From Novosphingobium mangrovisedimenti (GTDB lineage Bacteria > Pseudomonadota > Alphaproteobacteria > Sphingomonadales > Sphingomonadaceae), in assembly GCF_025153475.1 (NCBI RefSeq), contig NZ_JANZXA010000006.1, positions 1 through 64,000 on the forward strand: DNA of 64,000 nt, given 5' to 3'. This document shows positions 43,208 through 51,203 of this stretch, piece by piece. Position numbers and translations under genes: made by a program. How positions within the stretch are numbered: position 1 is the stretch's first letter; each line of letters starts with the position of its first letter. The notes beneath the pieces were generated by a model. That model made no database searches. It was given only the letters and a program-made list of their open reading frames with translations, and was not told the origin of the DNA.

Positions 43208-44476
43208 ATGGCCGACGTCGATGACAAGGAGCTTGCCGAAACCGCCCGCAAGTACTGGGCTGCGGAAGGCTACACCCCCGGCGGCACGATCCGCGAAGTC
43301 GATTATTCCACCCAGAACGGCGGTCTCGATCCGCTGCTGGAAGGGATCAAGATCGTCGATTGCGACACCCATTTCACCGAGGCGCCCGACCTTTTTACCT
43401 CGCGTGCACCGGCGAAGTACAAGGACAAGGTGCCCTACCTGCGCCGCGATACCGACGGTGTCGATCGCTGGTACATCGGTGAGCGCAATTGCGGTTCGAC
43501 CGGCGGCAACGTGATCCGAAAGGACTATAACAAGCTGCTGGGCAAACTGGCTTTCCCGACGATCGAGGAATCCATTCCCGGCGCCTATCAGGTCAAGCCG
43601 CGCCTGCAGATCATGGACGACATGGGCGTCTGGGCGCACATCTGCTTCCAGAATTCGGGCGTGACGCAGCCGGGCATGCTCATGTCGCTGGGAGACAACG
43701 AACTGGCGGTCGACATCCTGCGGATCTTCAACGACGCCTCGATGGAGTATCAGGAGGAATCCGGCCAGCGCATCTTCAACATGGCGCACCTGCCCTATTG
43801 GGACAAGGCGGCGATGAACGCCGAGGCGCGCCGCTGCATCGACTGCGGGCTCAAGGGCTTCGTCCTGCCTGACAAGCCGGAGATGTTCGGCATTCCGGGC
43901 TACATGACCGATCACTGGGCCGACGTGCTCGAGATGTGCAACGAAACCGGCATGTCGATCAATTTCCACATCAATGCCGCGATCGATCCGGGCACGGTGA
44001 TCTGGGACGGCTTTACGTTTCAGAAGCGCCTGACGATCCAGCCGATCATGCACTCGCTCGCCTGCGCGGCGACGCTGGGCAACTGGATGGTTTCCGGCCT
44101 GCTCGACCGTTTCCCCAAGCTCAAGATCGGGCTGATCGAGGCGGGCATGGGTTGGGTGCCCTTCGCGCTCGAAATGCTCGAACACCAGTTCGATGAAATG
44201 CTACCCGACCCGGCCAGCCTGCCCGACAAGCGGCCTTGGGAGTATTTCCGCTCAAACTTCTGGACCACGTTCTGGTTCGAGAAGCTGGGTCCCAAGACCC
44301 AGATCGACATCATTGGCGCCGACAACATCCTGTTCGAAACCGATTTTCCGCATCCCACGTCGCTCTACCCCGATGTGCAGTCGCACATCGTGGAGGCGCT
44401 GGGTGACCAGCCCTTCGAGGTTCGCAAAAAAATCCTGCAGGACAATCCGTCCCGGTTGTATAACCTGGGGTTGTGA
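43208..44476 (+). CDS. Amidohydrolase-2 family protein (ACMSD-like metal-dependent hydrolase/decarboxylase)
   Basis: 422 residues from ATG 43208 with GGAGAGAGGAG upstream. The metal motif D-x-H is at IVDCDTHFTEAP (Asp53, His55); further ligands in NFHINAAIDP and the late Asp in LFETDFPHPTS; the C-terminus GVEIRRK-like is EVRKKILQDNPSRLYNLGL. This build is found in decarboxylases and C-C hydrolases of aromatic and terpenoid catabolism. Substrate is not readable from the sequence. It stands alone between lysR and the Rieske group. Confidence 0.8.
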   Translation: MADVDDKELAETARKYWAAEGYTPGGTIREVDYSTQNGGLDPLLEGIKIVDCDTHFTEAPDLFTSRAPAKYKDKVPYLRRDTDGVDRWYIGERNCGSTGGNVIRKDYNKLLGKLAFPTIEESIPGAYQVKPRLQIMDDMGVWAHICFQNSGVTQPGMLMSLGDNELAVDILRIFNDASMEYQEESGQRIFNMAHLPYWDKAAMNAEARRCIDCGLKGFVLPDKPEMFGIPGYMTDHWADVLEMCNETGMSINFHINAAIDPGTVIWDGFTFQKRLTIQPIMHSLACAATLGNWMVSGLLDRFPKLKIGLIEAGMGWVPFALEMLEHQFDEMLPDPASLPDKRPWEYFRSNFWTTFWFEKLGPKTQIDIIGADNILFETDFPHPTSLYPDVQSHIVEALGDQPFEVRKKILQDNPSRLYNLGL

Positions 44477-44569
44477 CCCGTCACTGACAGGACAGACGCC
44501 GATGGCCGCTCACAGGGCGGTCATCGGTTGGTCGCTTGCGCTGCCTGAGGCACACAACGACTTTCCCGT

Positions 44570-45028
44570 TCAGGCCATGGCCGCGCTGGCGGCTTCCTGA
44601 ATCCAGCGGCCGGAATCCCTGGCCTGTTCGTAGATGTCGAGGTGCACGATCTTCTTCTGTTCGTTGAAGACGTAGAGCGCGATCACGTTCTTGCGGATGA
44701 ATTCATCGCCGCGATAGTGACGTTCCTCGATCTCCTGCACGACGACGCGGCCGGCCTCGGTGATGCGGAACATGTCCATTTCGAAGCGGGTGCCGCCGCC
44801 GACCCAGTCGGTCATGAAACGGCAGTACTGATCCCAGTCCAGCTCCTCCAGATAGGCGCCGACGCGCTTGAACTCGTCGGTGGCGATGTACTCGGACAGC
44901 GGTTCCCAGTCGCTGGGAGAGGAAATGCCTTGTGCTGCGAGTTGCCCGACTGCTTCGCTGTATGCCTCGACGAGTTTTGTCAGCGGGCCTTTTTCGTTCG
45001 TCGTGGCCGTGGCGGTGATGATTTCCAT
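44570..45028 (-). CDS. NTF2-like (SnoaL-type) protein next to a Rieske oxygenase
   Basis: 152 residues from ATG 45028. The fold is indicated by YIATDEFKRVGAYLEEL, FEMDMFRITEAGRVVVQEIE and IALYVFNEQKKIVHLDIYE. It does not have the limonene-epoxide-hydrolase residue set. Encoded 46 bp after the Rieske alpha subunit on the same strand, it could take the place of the beta subunit, which has the same fold, or be an isomerase/hydratase of the pathway. No typical beta-subunit features such as the long N-terminal arm are seen. Confidence 0.65.
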   Translation of the reverse strand: MEIITATATTNEKGPLTKLVEAYSEAVGQLAAQGISSPSDWEPLSEYIATDEFKRVGAYLEELDWDQYCRFMTDWVGGGTRFEMDMFRITEAGRVVVQEIEERHYRGDEFIRKNVIALYVFNEQKKIVHLDIYEQARDSGRWIQEAASAAMA

Positions 45029-45074
45029 CGCGGGTCTTCTCCCTGAATTGTCTTGTTGATCGTGGCAGCGCGGA

Positions 45075-46442
45075 TCAGTGGGGGCTTTCGGGTTCGACCC
45101 AGCTGGAAAGCGCGGCATGATAGTGGGCGAGGCGCACTTCCTGCCGTGTCAGCGTCAGGAACGGCTGGGCCTTGTTGCGCAGGCCGCGCTGCTGGTGCTG
45201 CATCTGCTCGTAGTCCTGCTCCAGCGCGAGGAAGTAGGGGTAGTGCTCGCCCTCGGGCACCTGCCTCAGCGGCGTCCGGTTTGTCGCGCGTTCCTCGGGC
45301 GGGAACCACTGCAGGTTCTGGACGTGCCAATAACAGCGGTTGGGATCGCCGTCCTCGTGCGGGAAGGCCATGATCAGCGTGCCTTCGCCGGCATGGATGG
45401 TCAGGAAGAAGTTGGGGAACAGGATCCAGAAGTGGTTGTCGCTGAGCTGGTTGTCGGTCAGCCCGCCCACATCGAGGCCCTTGGCTTCCCAGCTTTGGCG
45501 CATCGCCTGTTGCAGCAGCGTGCGCAACGGCACTTCGCCCGAGGCGGGCAGCTTGCCGTCAGCGTCACGATAGTTTGCGAGCAGTTTGTCGAAACGCGGT
45601 AGGGAATCGGCCACTGCGGGGAACGTGGCGGGCAGGCCGTGGATCGCCGCGACTTGTTCTTCCAGGCTGCTGTCGCCGAGATTCGAGGAGCCGAAGGGGG
45701 CCGTTGCGACGCTGTGATCGCCGCAAAAGACGTAGCGTTCCTGGGATTCGTCCATGGCCGCGACCAGCTCAGGGTGGACGCCCTGGATGTGATAGCCTTC
45801 CTGAAAGGCGTCGAGCACGACTTTCCAGTTGCAGGCGATCTCCTCGCGCACGTTGAAGCCGTAGGGGATCATCTCCTCGATCCGGTAAGGCCCCAGAAGT
45901 TCCACCGCTTCGCCCAGAAATTCGGACAGGGGCGGGGCATCGCGGTCCGGGTTGAGGAAGATGAAGCACGCGAAGGTCTCTACCGGCACCTCGATCAGGC
46001 CGAGTTCCTCCTTGGCGCCGACGAATTCCTCCAGCGTGCCGTCGAAATCGGGCCGGGCCACGGCGAGCAGCTTGCCGTCGAGGCCGTAGGACCAGTTGTG
46101 ATAGGGGCAGGTGAAGCGCGCCGCATGGCCCTTGCCCTCGCAGAAGGCATTGCCGCGGTGGCGGCAGGCATTGACGAAGCCGCGGATCTTGTCATCGCGG
46201 CCGCGCACCACGATCCACGACTGGTCGAACAGCTTGTATTCCAGCCAGTCGCCGGTTTCGGGAATGTCGTCGCAGCGGCCGACGATCTGCCATGTCCGCA
46301 GCCACAGGCGGTCGCGCTCGCGTTCGGCGAATTCGGGGCTGTAGTATCGGTCCGTGGGGACGCGCATGCGGTAGCCGGTGAAATCGATTTGCGCGATCCG
46401 CGGGCCTTCGTCGACCAGGCGGCCTGGTTTGTCGCGTTGCAT
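45075..46442 (-). CDS. Rieske non-haem iron oxygenase, alpha subunit
   Basis: 455 residues. The Rieske centre is CRHRG (Cys93, His95) and CPYHNWSYG (Cys112, His115). The mononuclear iron site is DAFQEGYHIQGVHPE with His218 and His223, and an Asp in the DNHFWILFPN area as third ligand. The protein belongs to the ring-hydroxylating oxygenase group related to phenylpropionate and carnitine enzymes. Ferredoxin and reductase are not encoded near. Divergent from a tetR gene and preceded by a half-palindrome shared with the TauD gene (see operator). Confidence 0.85.
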   Translation of the reverse strand: MQRDKPGRLVDEGPRIAQIDFTGYRMRVPTDRYYSPEFAERERDRLWLRTWQIVGRCDDIPETGDWLEYKLFDQSWIVVRGRDDKIRGFVNACRHRGNAFCEGKGHAARFTCPYHNWSYGLDGKLLAVARPDFDGTLEEFVGAKEELGLIEVPVETFACFIFLNPDRDAPPLSEFLGEAVELLGPYRIEEMIPYGFNVREEIACNWKVVLDAFQEGYHIQGVHPELVAAMDESQERYVFCGDHSVATAPFGSSNLGDSSLEEQVAAIHGLPATFPAVADSLPRFDKLLANYRDADGKLPASGEVPLRTLLQQAMRQSWEAKGLDVGGLTDNQLSDNHFWILFPNFFLTIHAGEGTLIMAFPHEDGDPNRCYWHVQNLQWFPPEERATNRTPLRQVPEGEHYPYFLALEQDYEQMQHQQRGLRNKAQPFLTLTRQEVRLAHYHAALSSWVEPESPH

Positions 46443-46504
46443 GCCTGCTCTCTCCCGTTCGTGGTCCGTTTTCGCGGACTCGTTCCGACATCGGTTTATT
46501 TAAA

Positions 46505-46528
46505 CTTCCACATGGACTATTTATTCGC
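46505..46528. promoter_or_regulatory. Candidate TetR operator between Rieske gene and tetR
   Basis: ATGGACTATTTATTCGC at 46512-46528 recurs with 15 of 17 matches at 47339-47355 before the TauD-type gene. Here the left half CTTCCACA gives only a partial CCA-N2-TGG palindrome. It lies between the divergent Rieske and tetR starts. Confidence 0.6.
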
Positions 46529-46597
46529 AAGCCAATTTTCGGGCGGCGGGGCCGCAGCCGCTTTCGAAAGCCGGCAGGAATTTGCTAGTGGAATGCT

Positions 46598-47269
46598 ATG
46601 ACGGGAACAGGGCAAGCAGTACGGCGAAAGGTAAGGGCTTCCGCGCCTTCGTCGCGTTCACGCGGACGGCCGACCAGCGAGGATTCGGCGGAGATCGAAA
46701 ACCAGTTGCTGGCGGCGGCATTGGGCGAGTTCATCCGTGAGGGCTATGGCGGTGCATCAATGCGCAGCATTGCCAAGGCGGCCAATGTCGCGCGCACGAC
46801 GCTGCAGGCCCGCTACGAAACCAAGGAAGCGCTGTTCCAGGCAATCATGACGCAGCAGATTGCGCGCATGGCCGCGGCAACTTCGCTCGGCTCGCAGGAT
46901 GCGCCCGATCTGGGGGCAGGGCTGAAGGCCTATGCCAACCGCGCCCTGTCTTACAGCCTCGAGGGGGACTATCTCGAGGTCAATCGCCTCGTTTACGGCG
47001 CGGCCAACCAGTTTCCCGAAGTGGCGCGCGCGGCAATAGAGAGCACCCGCGTCGGCATCGAGCAGATCACCGATTTCATTCGCCACTGCGCGCAGGCGGA
47101 CGGCATTGCCTGTCGTCGCCCGGAGGTTCCGGCCGAGTGCTTCATCCTGCTGCTGCGCGGCTGGTATGGCTTCGCCATCTTGCGCGATGAACAGGTGACG
47201 CAGGCAGAGCGCGAAGCCTGGGTCGATGGCATGGTGGGCACCCTGATCGCCGGGCGCGCCCACTGGTAA
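46598..47269 (+). CDS. TetR-family transcriptional regulator
   Basis: 223 residues. The N-terminal HTH is LAAALGEFIREGYGGASMRS followed by IAKAANVARTTLQARYETKE; the remainder is an all-helical ligand domain with LLLRGWYGFAIL in the dimer region. It lies between the divergent Rieske gene and the TauD-type gene, both of which have the same upstream motif, so it is the likely repressor of both. Confidence 0.85.
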   Translation: MTGTGQAVRRKVRASAPSSRSRGRPTSEDSAEIENQLLAAALGEFIREGYGGASMRSIAKAANVARTTLQARYETKEALFQAIMTQQIARMAAATSLGSQDAPDLGAGLKAYANRALSYSLEGDYLEVNRLVYGAANQFPEVARAAIESTRVGIEQITDFIRHCAQADGIACRRPEVPAECFILLLRGWYGFAILRDEQVTQAEREAWVDGMVGTLIAGRAHW

Positions 47270-47330
47270 TCTCCTCAGCCGGACGACCTGTGCCTGTCGC
47301 TTGACAGGTTGGCGGATGTAGATCTAAAAA

Positions 47331-47355
47331 TAGGCCAAATGGACTAATAATTCGC
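47331..47355. promoter_or_regulatory. Candidate TetR operator upstream of TauD-type dioxygenase
   Basis: TAGGCCAAATGGACTA (47331-47346) is a palindrome of the form TAG-N-CCA-N2-TGG-N-CTA, and its right half continues into AATAATTCGC, matching the sequence upstream of the Rieske gene. It lies about 55 bp before the start at 47400. Confidence 0.65.
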
Positions 47356-47399
47356 GGCAGGTGCATGGGCGCGTTGCCTGCGGAAGGGAGAGGGATCAC

Positions 47400-48212
47400 A
47401 TGGCAATAGAAGCAGTCGATCTGACACCGGCGATCGGATCGAAGATCATCGGAAGCCCCGAGAATGTGCTGCAACCCGAAACGGCGGCGCAATTGCGCAA
47501 ACTGCTGGTCGAACGCGGCGTGCTCGTCTTTCCCGAACTGAACCTCACCGACGAACAGCAGGTGCAGCTTGCCGACATGATGGGCAATCTGCGTTCGGAG
47601 GGGGAGAAGGGCATTTTCAAGGTCACGCTCGACGGCGGGATCAATGCCAAGGCCGAATACCTCAAGGGCTCGTGGCTCTGGCACATGGATGGCACGCATG
47701 ACGATGTGCCGGTGTTCGCCTCGCTGCTGACCGGGCGCGTTCTTTCCAAGGAAGGCGGGCAGACGGGTTTCGCCAATTCCTATGCCGCCTATGAAGCGCT
47801 CTCGCCCGAGATGAAGGCGCGGCTGGAAGGGCTCAAAGTCGTGCACAGCTTCGCGACATCGATGAGCCGCGCGGACGTGTCTCCGACAGCGGAAAACGTC
47901 GCCTACTGGCGCAGCATTCCCGACAAGACCCACAGCCTGGTCTGGCCTCACAAGTCCGGCCGCAAGTCGCTGGTGATCGGCTGCCATGCCTCGCATGTGG
48001 TCGGTATGGACCGGAAGGAAAGCGATGCCCTGCTGGCAGAATTGCTCGACTGGGTGACGCAGCCGCAATTCACCTACTGGCATCAATGGAAGCCGGGCGA
48101 CCTGCTGATCTGGGACAATACCGGCGTGCTCCACCGCGCAAGGCCCTATCCGCTCGACAGCGGCCGGGTGATGCACCGCACGACCCTTCTGGGTGAGGAA
48201 GCCTTCGCCTGA
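47400..48212 (+). CDS. TauD/TfdA-family 2-oxoglutarate dioxygenase
   Basis: 270 residues from ATG 47400, GGAAGGGAGAGG upstream. Iron ligands: WHMDGTH (His95, Asp97) and GVLHRARPY (His245); 2OG-binding Arg260 in VMHRTTL. This family hydroxylates next to a heteroatom and so removes sulfonate, aryloxy or similar groups. Substrate unknown; likely co-controlled with the Rieske gene by TetR. Confidence 0.83.
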   Translation: MAIEAVDLTPAIGSKIIGSPENVLQPETAAQLRKLLVERGVLVFPELNLTDEQQVQLADMMGNLRSEGEKGIFKVTLDGGINAKAEYLKGSWLWHMDGTHDDVPVFASLLTGRVLSKEGGQTGFANSYAAYEALSPEMKARLEGLKVVHSFATSMSRADVSPTAENVAYWRSIPDKTHSLVWPHKSGRKSLVIGCHASHVVGMDRKESDALLAELLDWVTQPQFTYWHQWKPGDLLIWDNTGVLHRARPYPLDSGRVMHRTTLLGEEAFA

Positions 48213-48249
48213 AGTGAAGGTGACGGCGATTGAGCGGGGAGCAGGAAAC

Positions 48250-48400
48250 ATGACGACGAAAGTTGCGCCTATCACCGGCGCGGCAGCGGGTATTGGCGCG
48301 GGCTGCGCCGTGTGGCTGGCGCGCCTGCGCAGGTCTTTCATCGCGCCCCGCTTCTTGTCCAACCGAACCTGCCGGGGCTATGCTTGCCCAAAGCAACCTC
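48250..48400 (+). pseudogene. N-terminal stump of an SDR gene
   Basis: From ATG 48250, with GGAGCAGG in front, the frame reads MTTKVAPITGAAAGIGAGCA, the start of a short-chain dehydrogenase with its TGxxxGIG cofactor loop. After about 30 residues the similarity ends and the frame becomes arginine/cysteine-rich until the next gene. The remaining SDR (catalytic Ser-Tyr-Lys) is missing, so a deletion has joined this start to the 5' region of the amidase gene. Confidence 0.75.
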
Positions 48401-48410
48401 AGGAGAGTTC

Positions 48411-49685
48411 GTGCCCTCGGTCAATATTGAACGGATAGAACGCGATATCACTGCCGTTTCGCAGTTTGGTTTCAATGAAGAAGACAGGGGCGTGTACCGC
48501 CAGGGTTTCAGCGAGGCCGACATGGCCGCGCGTGCCTGGCTGCGAGAGCAGTTCGAAACGCTGGGCATGACGCACGGGATCGACGGGGCCGGTAACGTCA
48601 TCGGCCGCTTCGGTCCGGCCGACAAACCGGCGGTGGTGATTGCATCGCATATCGATTCCGTGCCGGCGGGCGGCATGTTCGACGGCGTGCTCGGCGTGGT
48701 CGCCGGGCTCGAAGTCGTGCGCACCATGCAGGAAAACGGGATCGTCCCGGACTATCCGATCGAAGTGATCGCCACGGCCGAGGAGGAAGGCCGCTTTGGC
48801 GGGATGCTCGGCGCGCAGGCGCTGACCGGGCATCTGACGCTCGACTGGCTGGAACGGGCGGCCGACGAACGCGGCAACCGCCTGACCGAGGCCATGGCGG
48901 CGGCCGGGCTCGATTATCACAAGGCGCTCCACGCCTTTCGCCGTCCCGAAACGATCCGGGCCTTTCTGGAACTGCACGTGGAGCAGGGGCCGGTGCTCGA
49001 TGCGGAAAAGACCACCATCGGCATCGTCGAGGGCATCTCGGGCGTGTTCAAGTGGAACTGCCGGCTGATCGGCAAGGCGGACCATGCCGGCACCGCACCG
49101 ATGGACATGCGCGCCGATGCGCTGATGGGCATGGTCGATTTCGCCCACGAAATCCCGCGCATCATCGAGGAAGAGGGAACCGAGAGGAGCCGGATCACCA
49201 TCGGCACGGTCACGTGCAAGCCGGGCTTTCCCCACACCGTGCCGGGGGAAGTCGATTTCACTATCGTCGGGCGCGATCTCGACGAGGAGGTGATGCGCGT
49301 GCTTTCCAACTCGTGCCGGCGCGTGCTGTCCTCCATCGCCCGGCGCCAGAAACTCAAGTTCGAATATGAAGAGATGAGCTGGCTTGCCCCGGCGCACTGC
49401 AACCAGGGCCTGATGGACCTCATCGAGGCCAAGACCAGGGAACTGGGCTATAGCTACAAGATCATGCCCTCGGGCGCGGGGCACGACGTGCAGTTCTTCT
49501 GCGGGCATGTGAATGCCGCGATGTTCTTCGTGCCCAGCGTTGGCGGGATCAGCCACGCGCCGGACGAATGGACGCACTGGTCAGATTGCGAGCGCGGCGC
49601 GCAGCTTCTGCTGGAATGCGTGATGGAGCTGGCTTGCGGGGAAGGGGCCGTGCCCAGTCTCTCAGCGGAGGCGTCCGGCGACTGA
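48411..49685 (+). CDS. M20-family N-carbamoyl-amino-acid hydrolase / allantoate amidohydrolase-like
   Basis: 424 residues from GTG 48411, with AGGAGAG at 48401-48407. The dinuclear metal site is visible in VVIASHIDSVPAGG (His), GMFDGVLGVVAGLE (Asp), ATAEEEGRFGG (Glu pair), LELHVEQGPVLD (His) and GGISHAPDEWTHW (His). GKADHAGTAPMDMR marks the dimerisation domain. These enzymes hydrolyse N-carbamoyl amino acids, ureidoglycine or allantoate. It may use ureido compounds linked to the carbamoyltransferase operon 3.5 kb away, but no direct link is shown. Its end overlaps the convergent DMT gene by 24 bases. Confidence 0.82.
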   Translation: MPSVNIERIERDITAVSQFGFNEEDRGVYRQGFSEADMAARAWLREQFETLGMTHGIDGAGNVIGRFGPADKPAVVIASHIDSVPAGGMFDGVLGVVAGLEVVRTMQENGIVPDYPIEVIATAEEEGRFGGMLGAQALTGHLTLDWLERAADERGNRLTEAMAAAGLDYHKALHAFRRPETIRAFLELHVEQGPVLDAEKTTIGIVEGISGVFKWNCRLIGKADHAGTAPMDMRADALMGMVDFAHEIPRIIEEEGTERSRITIGTVTCKPGFPHTVPGEVDFTIVGRDLDEEVMRVLSNSCRRVLSSIARRQKLKFEYEEMSWLAPAHCNQGLMDLIEAKTRELGYSYKIMPSGAGHDVQFFCGHVNAAMFFVPSVGGISHAPDEWTHWSDCERGAQLLLECVMELACGEGAVPSLSAEASGD

Positions 49686-50597
49686 CCGGACCGGCAAAGC
49701 CGGGACAAGCCGTGTGAGGGCGTTTCCGGCATTGGGTTCCGGTTCGGCGGCCCGGCGCTGGGCGCGCTGGCCTATCCAGACGCTGAGCACGACCAGCAGG
49801 AAACCCGCCGTCTGGACCGCATCCAACCGTTCGCCCAGCACGACCCAGCCAAGCAGTACGGCTGTGGCCGGGCTCAGGAAACCGAGCGGCGCCAGCGCTG
49901 CCGGGCCGAGCCGGGCGATCCCGCGAAACCACAGAATGTAGGTAAGCGCCGCGCCTATCAGGCAGAGATAGGCGAAACCGAGCAGGTTGGCGGTGCTGAG
50001 CGGCGGCAGCGCCGGCTCGGCCAGCATGGCGACGGGAACAAGCAGCACGCCGCCCGCCGTCAGCTGCCAGGCCGCGAAGGTAAGCGCGGGCACTGGGGGC
50101 TGCCAGCGCCGCGTCAGCACGCCGCCCAGCGCCATCGACACCGCGCCGCCGGCAGCCGCGGCAATGCCCCACGGATCGAAGCTTGCCTGCGGCGTCAGCA
50201 CCAGCAGGCTGACACCGGCGAGCCCGCCGAAACCGGCCGCGACCGCCATCGGCGTGATCCTCTGGTCCAGCAGAACCTTGGCAAGGAACAGCACGATGAG
50301 TGGCTGGATCGCGCCCACGGTCGCGGCGACCCCGCCTGGCAGCCGGTACGCCGCCACGAATAGCAGCCACCAGAAGAGCGTGAAGTTCACCGCGCCCAGC
50401 ACGAAGATCTTCAGCCACCATCCGGGCGAGGGCAGGCGGCGGGTGATCGCCAGCAGCAGCAGCCCGGCAGGCAGCGCGCGCAGCATCGCTGCCGTCAGTG
50501 GATAGCCTTGCGGCAGGAACTGCGTGGTCACCAGAAACGTACTGCCCCAGACGGCAGGGGCCATGGCGGCGAGGGCGGTATCGAGAGCGCGGGACAT
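49662..50597 (-). CDS. DMT-superfamily (EamA) exporter
   Basis: 311 residues with ten hydrophobic helices in two EamA repeats: APAVWGSTFLVTTQFLPQG at the start is the RhtA/YedA-like opening, and GFLSPATAVLLGWVVLGERL lies in the second repeat. Divergent from a MarR-type regulator with two palindromes between them, so it is likely an exporter of the compound sensed by that regulator. Confidence 0.87.
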   Translation of the reverse strand: MSRALDTALAAMAPAVWGSTFLVTTQFLPQGYPLTAAMLRALPAGLLLLAITRRLPSPGWWLKIFVLGAVNFTLFWWLLFVAAYRLPGGVAATVGAIQPLIVLFLAKVLLDQRITPMAVAAGFGGLAGVSLLVLTPQASFDPWGIAAAAGGAVSMALGGVLTRRWQPPVPALTFAAWQLTAGGVLLVPVAMLAEPALPPLSTANLLGFAYLCLIGAALTYILWFRGIARLGPAALAPLGFLSPATAVLLGWVVLGERLDAVQTAGFLLVVLSVWIGQRAQRRAAEPEPNAGNALTRLVPALPVRSVAGRLR

Positions 50598-50606
50598 GGG
50601 GCTGAC

Positions 50607-50636
50607 TCCATTTATCTCGACGTCGAGATAAATGGA
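50607..50636. promoter_or_regulatory. MarR operator, perfect 30-bp palindrome
   Basis: Centred between 50621 and 50622; the core is TTTATCTCGACGTCGAGATA and symmetry is exact from 50607 to 50636. TATCTCGA/TCGAGATA is a typical MarR-family half-site. It lies 10 bases before the DMT start and 37 before the MarR start. Confidence 0.85.
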
Positions 50637-50638
50637 TA

Positions 50639-50656
50639 TATCTTGATGTCAAGATA
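50639..50656. promoter_or_regulatory. Second MarR operator
   Basis: TATCTTGATGTCAAGATA is palindromic except the two central bases and is close in sequence to the first box. Centres are 26 bp apart, about two and a half helical turns. Confidence 0.8.
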
Positions 50657-50672
50657 ATGATGCGATAGGCGG

Positions 50673-51167
50673 ATGCGCATGGATGACGTCGATCGAATTC
50701 TCGCTCAGTGGCAGGTCGCGCGGCCGGACCTCGATGTCTGGGCCATGGGGCCTCTGGGGCGCCTTGGCAGGGTGTCCAGCGCATTGGCGCGGCGCATGGA
50801 ACAGACGTTTGCGCGCCATGGCCTCAACGCGGCGGGTTTCGACGTGCTGGCAACCTTGCGGCGCACCCCGCCTCACGCGCTGACGGCGGGTGAGCTGATG
50901 GCGGCGATGATGATAACCTCGGGCACTGTCACCAACCGTATTGATCAGCTCGCCAAGGCAGGGCTGGTCGAGCGTCAGGGGGACGAGACCGATGGCCGCC
51001 GCGTCGTCATCCGCCTGACCGACGAGGGACAGGCGCTGATCGAGCGGGCCATCGTCGACCACGTGGCGACCCAGACCGAGCTTCTGGCCGGGCTGGATGC
51101 CGAGGAACTGGCAGGGCTGGACGCGGCCCTGCGCAAGCTCATGGCCGGTCTGGAGACCGGCGCATGA
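50673..51167 (+). CDS. MarR-family transcriptional regulator
   Basis: 164 residues (ATG 50673; ATG 50679 also possible). Winged helix: FDVLATLRRTPPHALTAGEL, MMITSGTVTNRIDQLAKAGL and the wing VERQGDETDGRRVVIRLTDE. It should bind the two palindromes in the divergent promoter and repress both itself and the DMT exporter until a ligand, perhaps an exported metabolite, releases it. Confidence 0.88.
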   Translation: MRMDDVDRILAQWQVARPDLDVWAMGPLGRLGRVSSALARRMEQTFARHGLNAAGFDVLATLRRTPPHALTAGELMAAMMITSGTVTNRIDQLAKAGLVERQGDETDGRRVVIRLTDEGQALIERAIVDHVATQTELLAGLDAEELAGLDAALRKLMAGLETGA

Positions 51168-51203
51168 GCGTCACGGGGCTGGCTATGCCGGTGCGTTGCG
51201 GCC

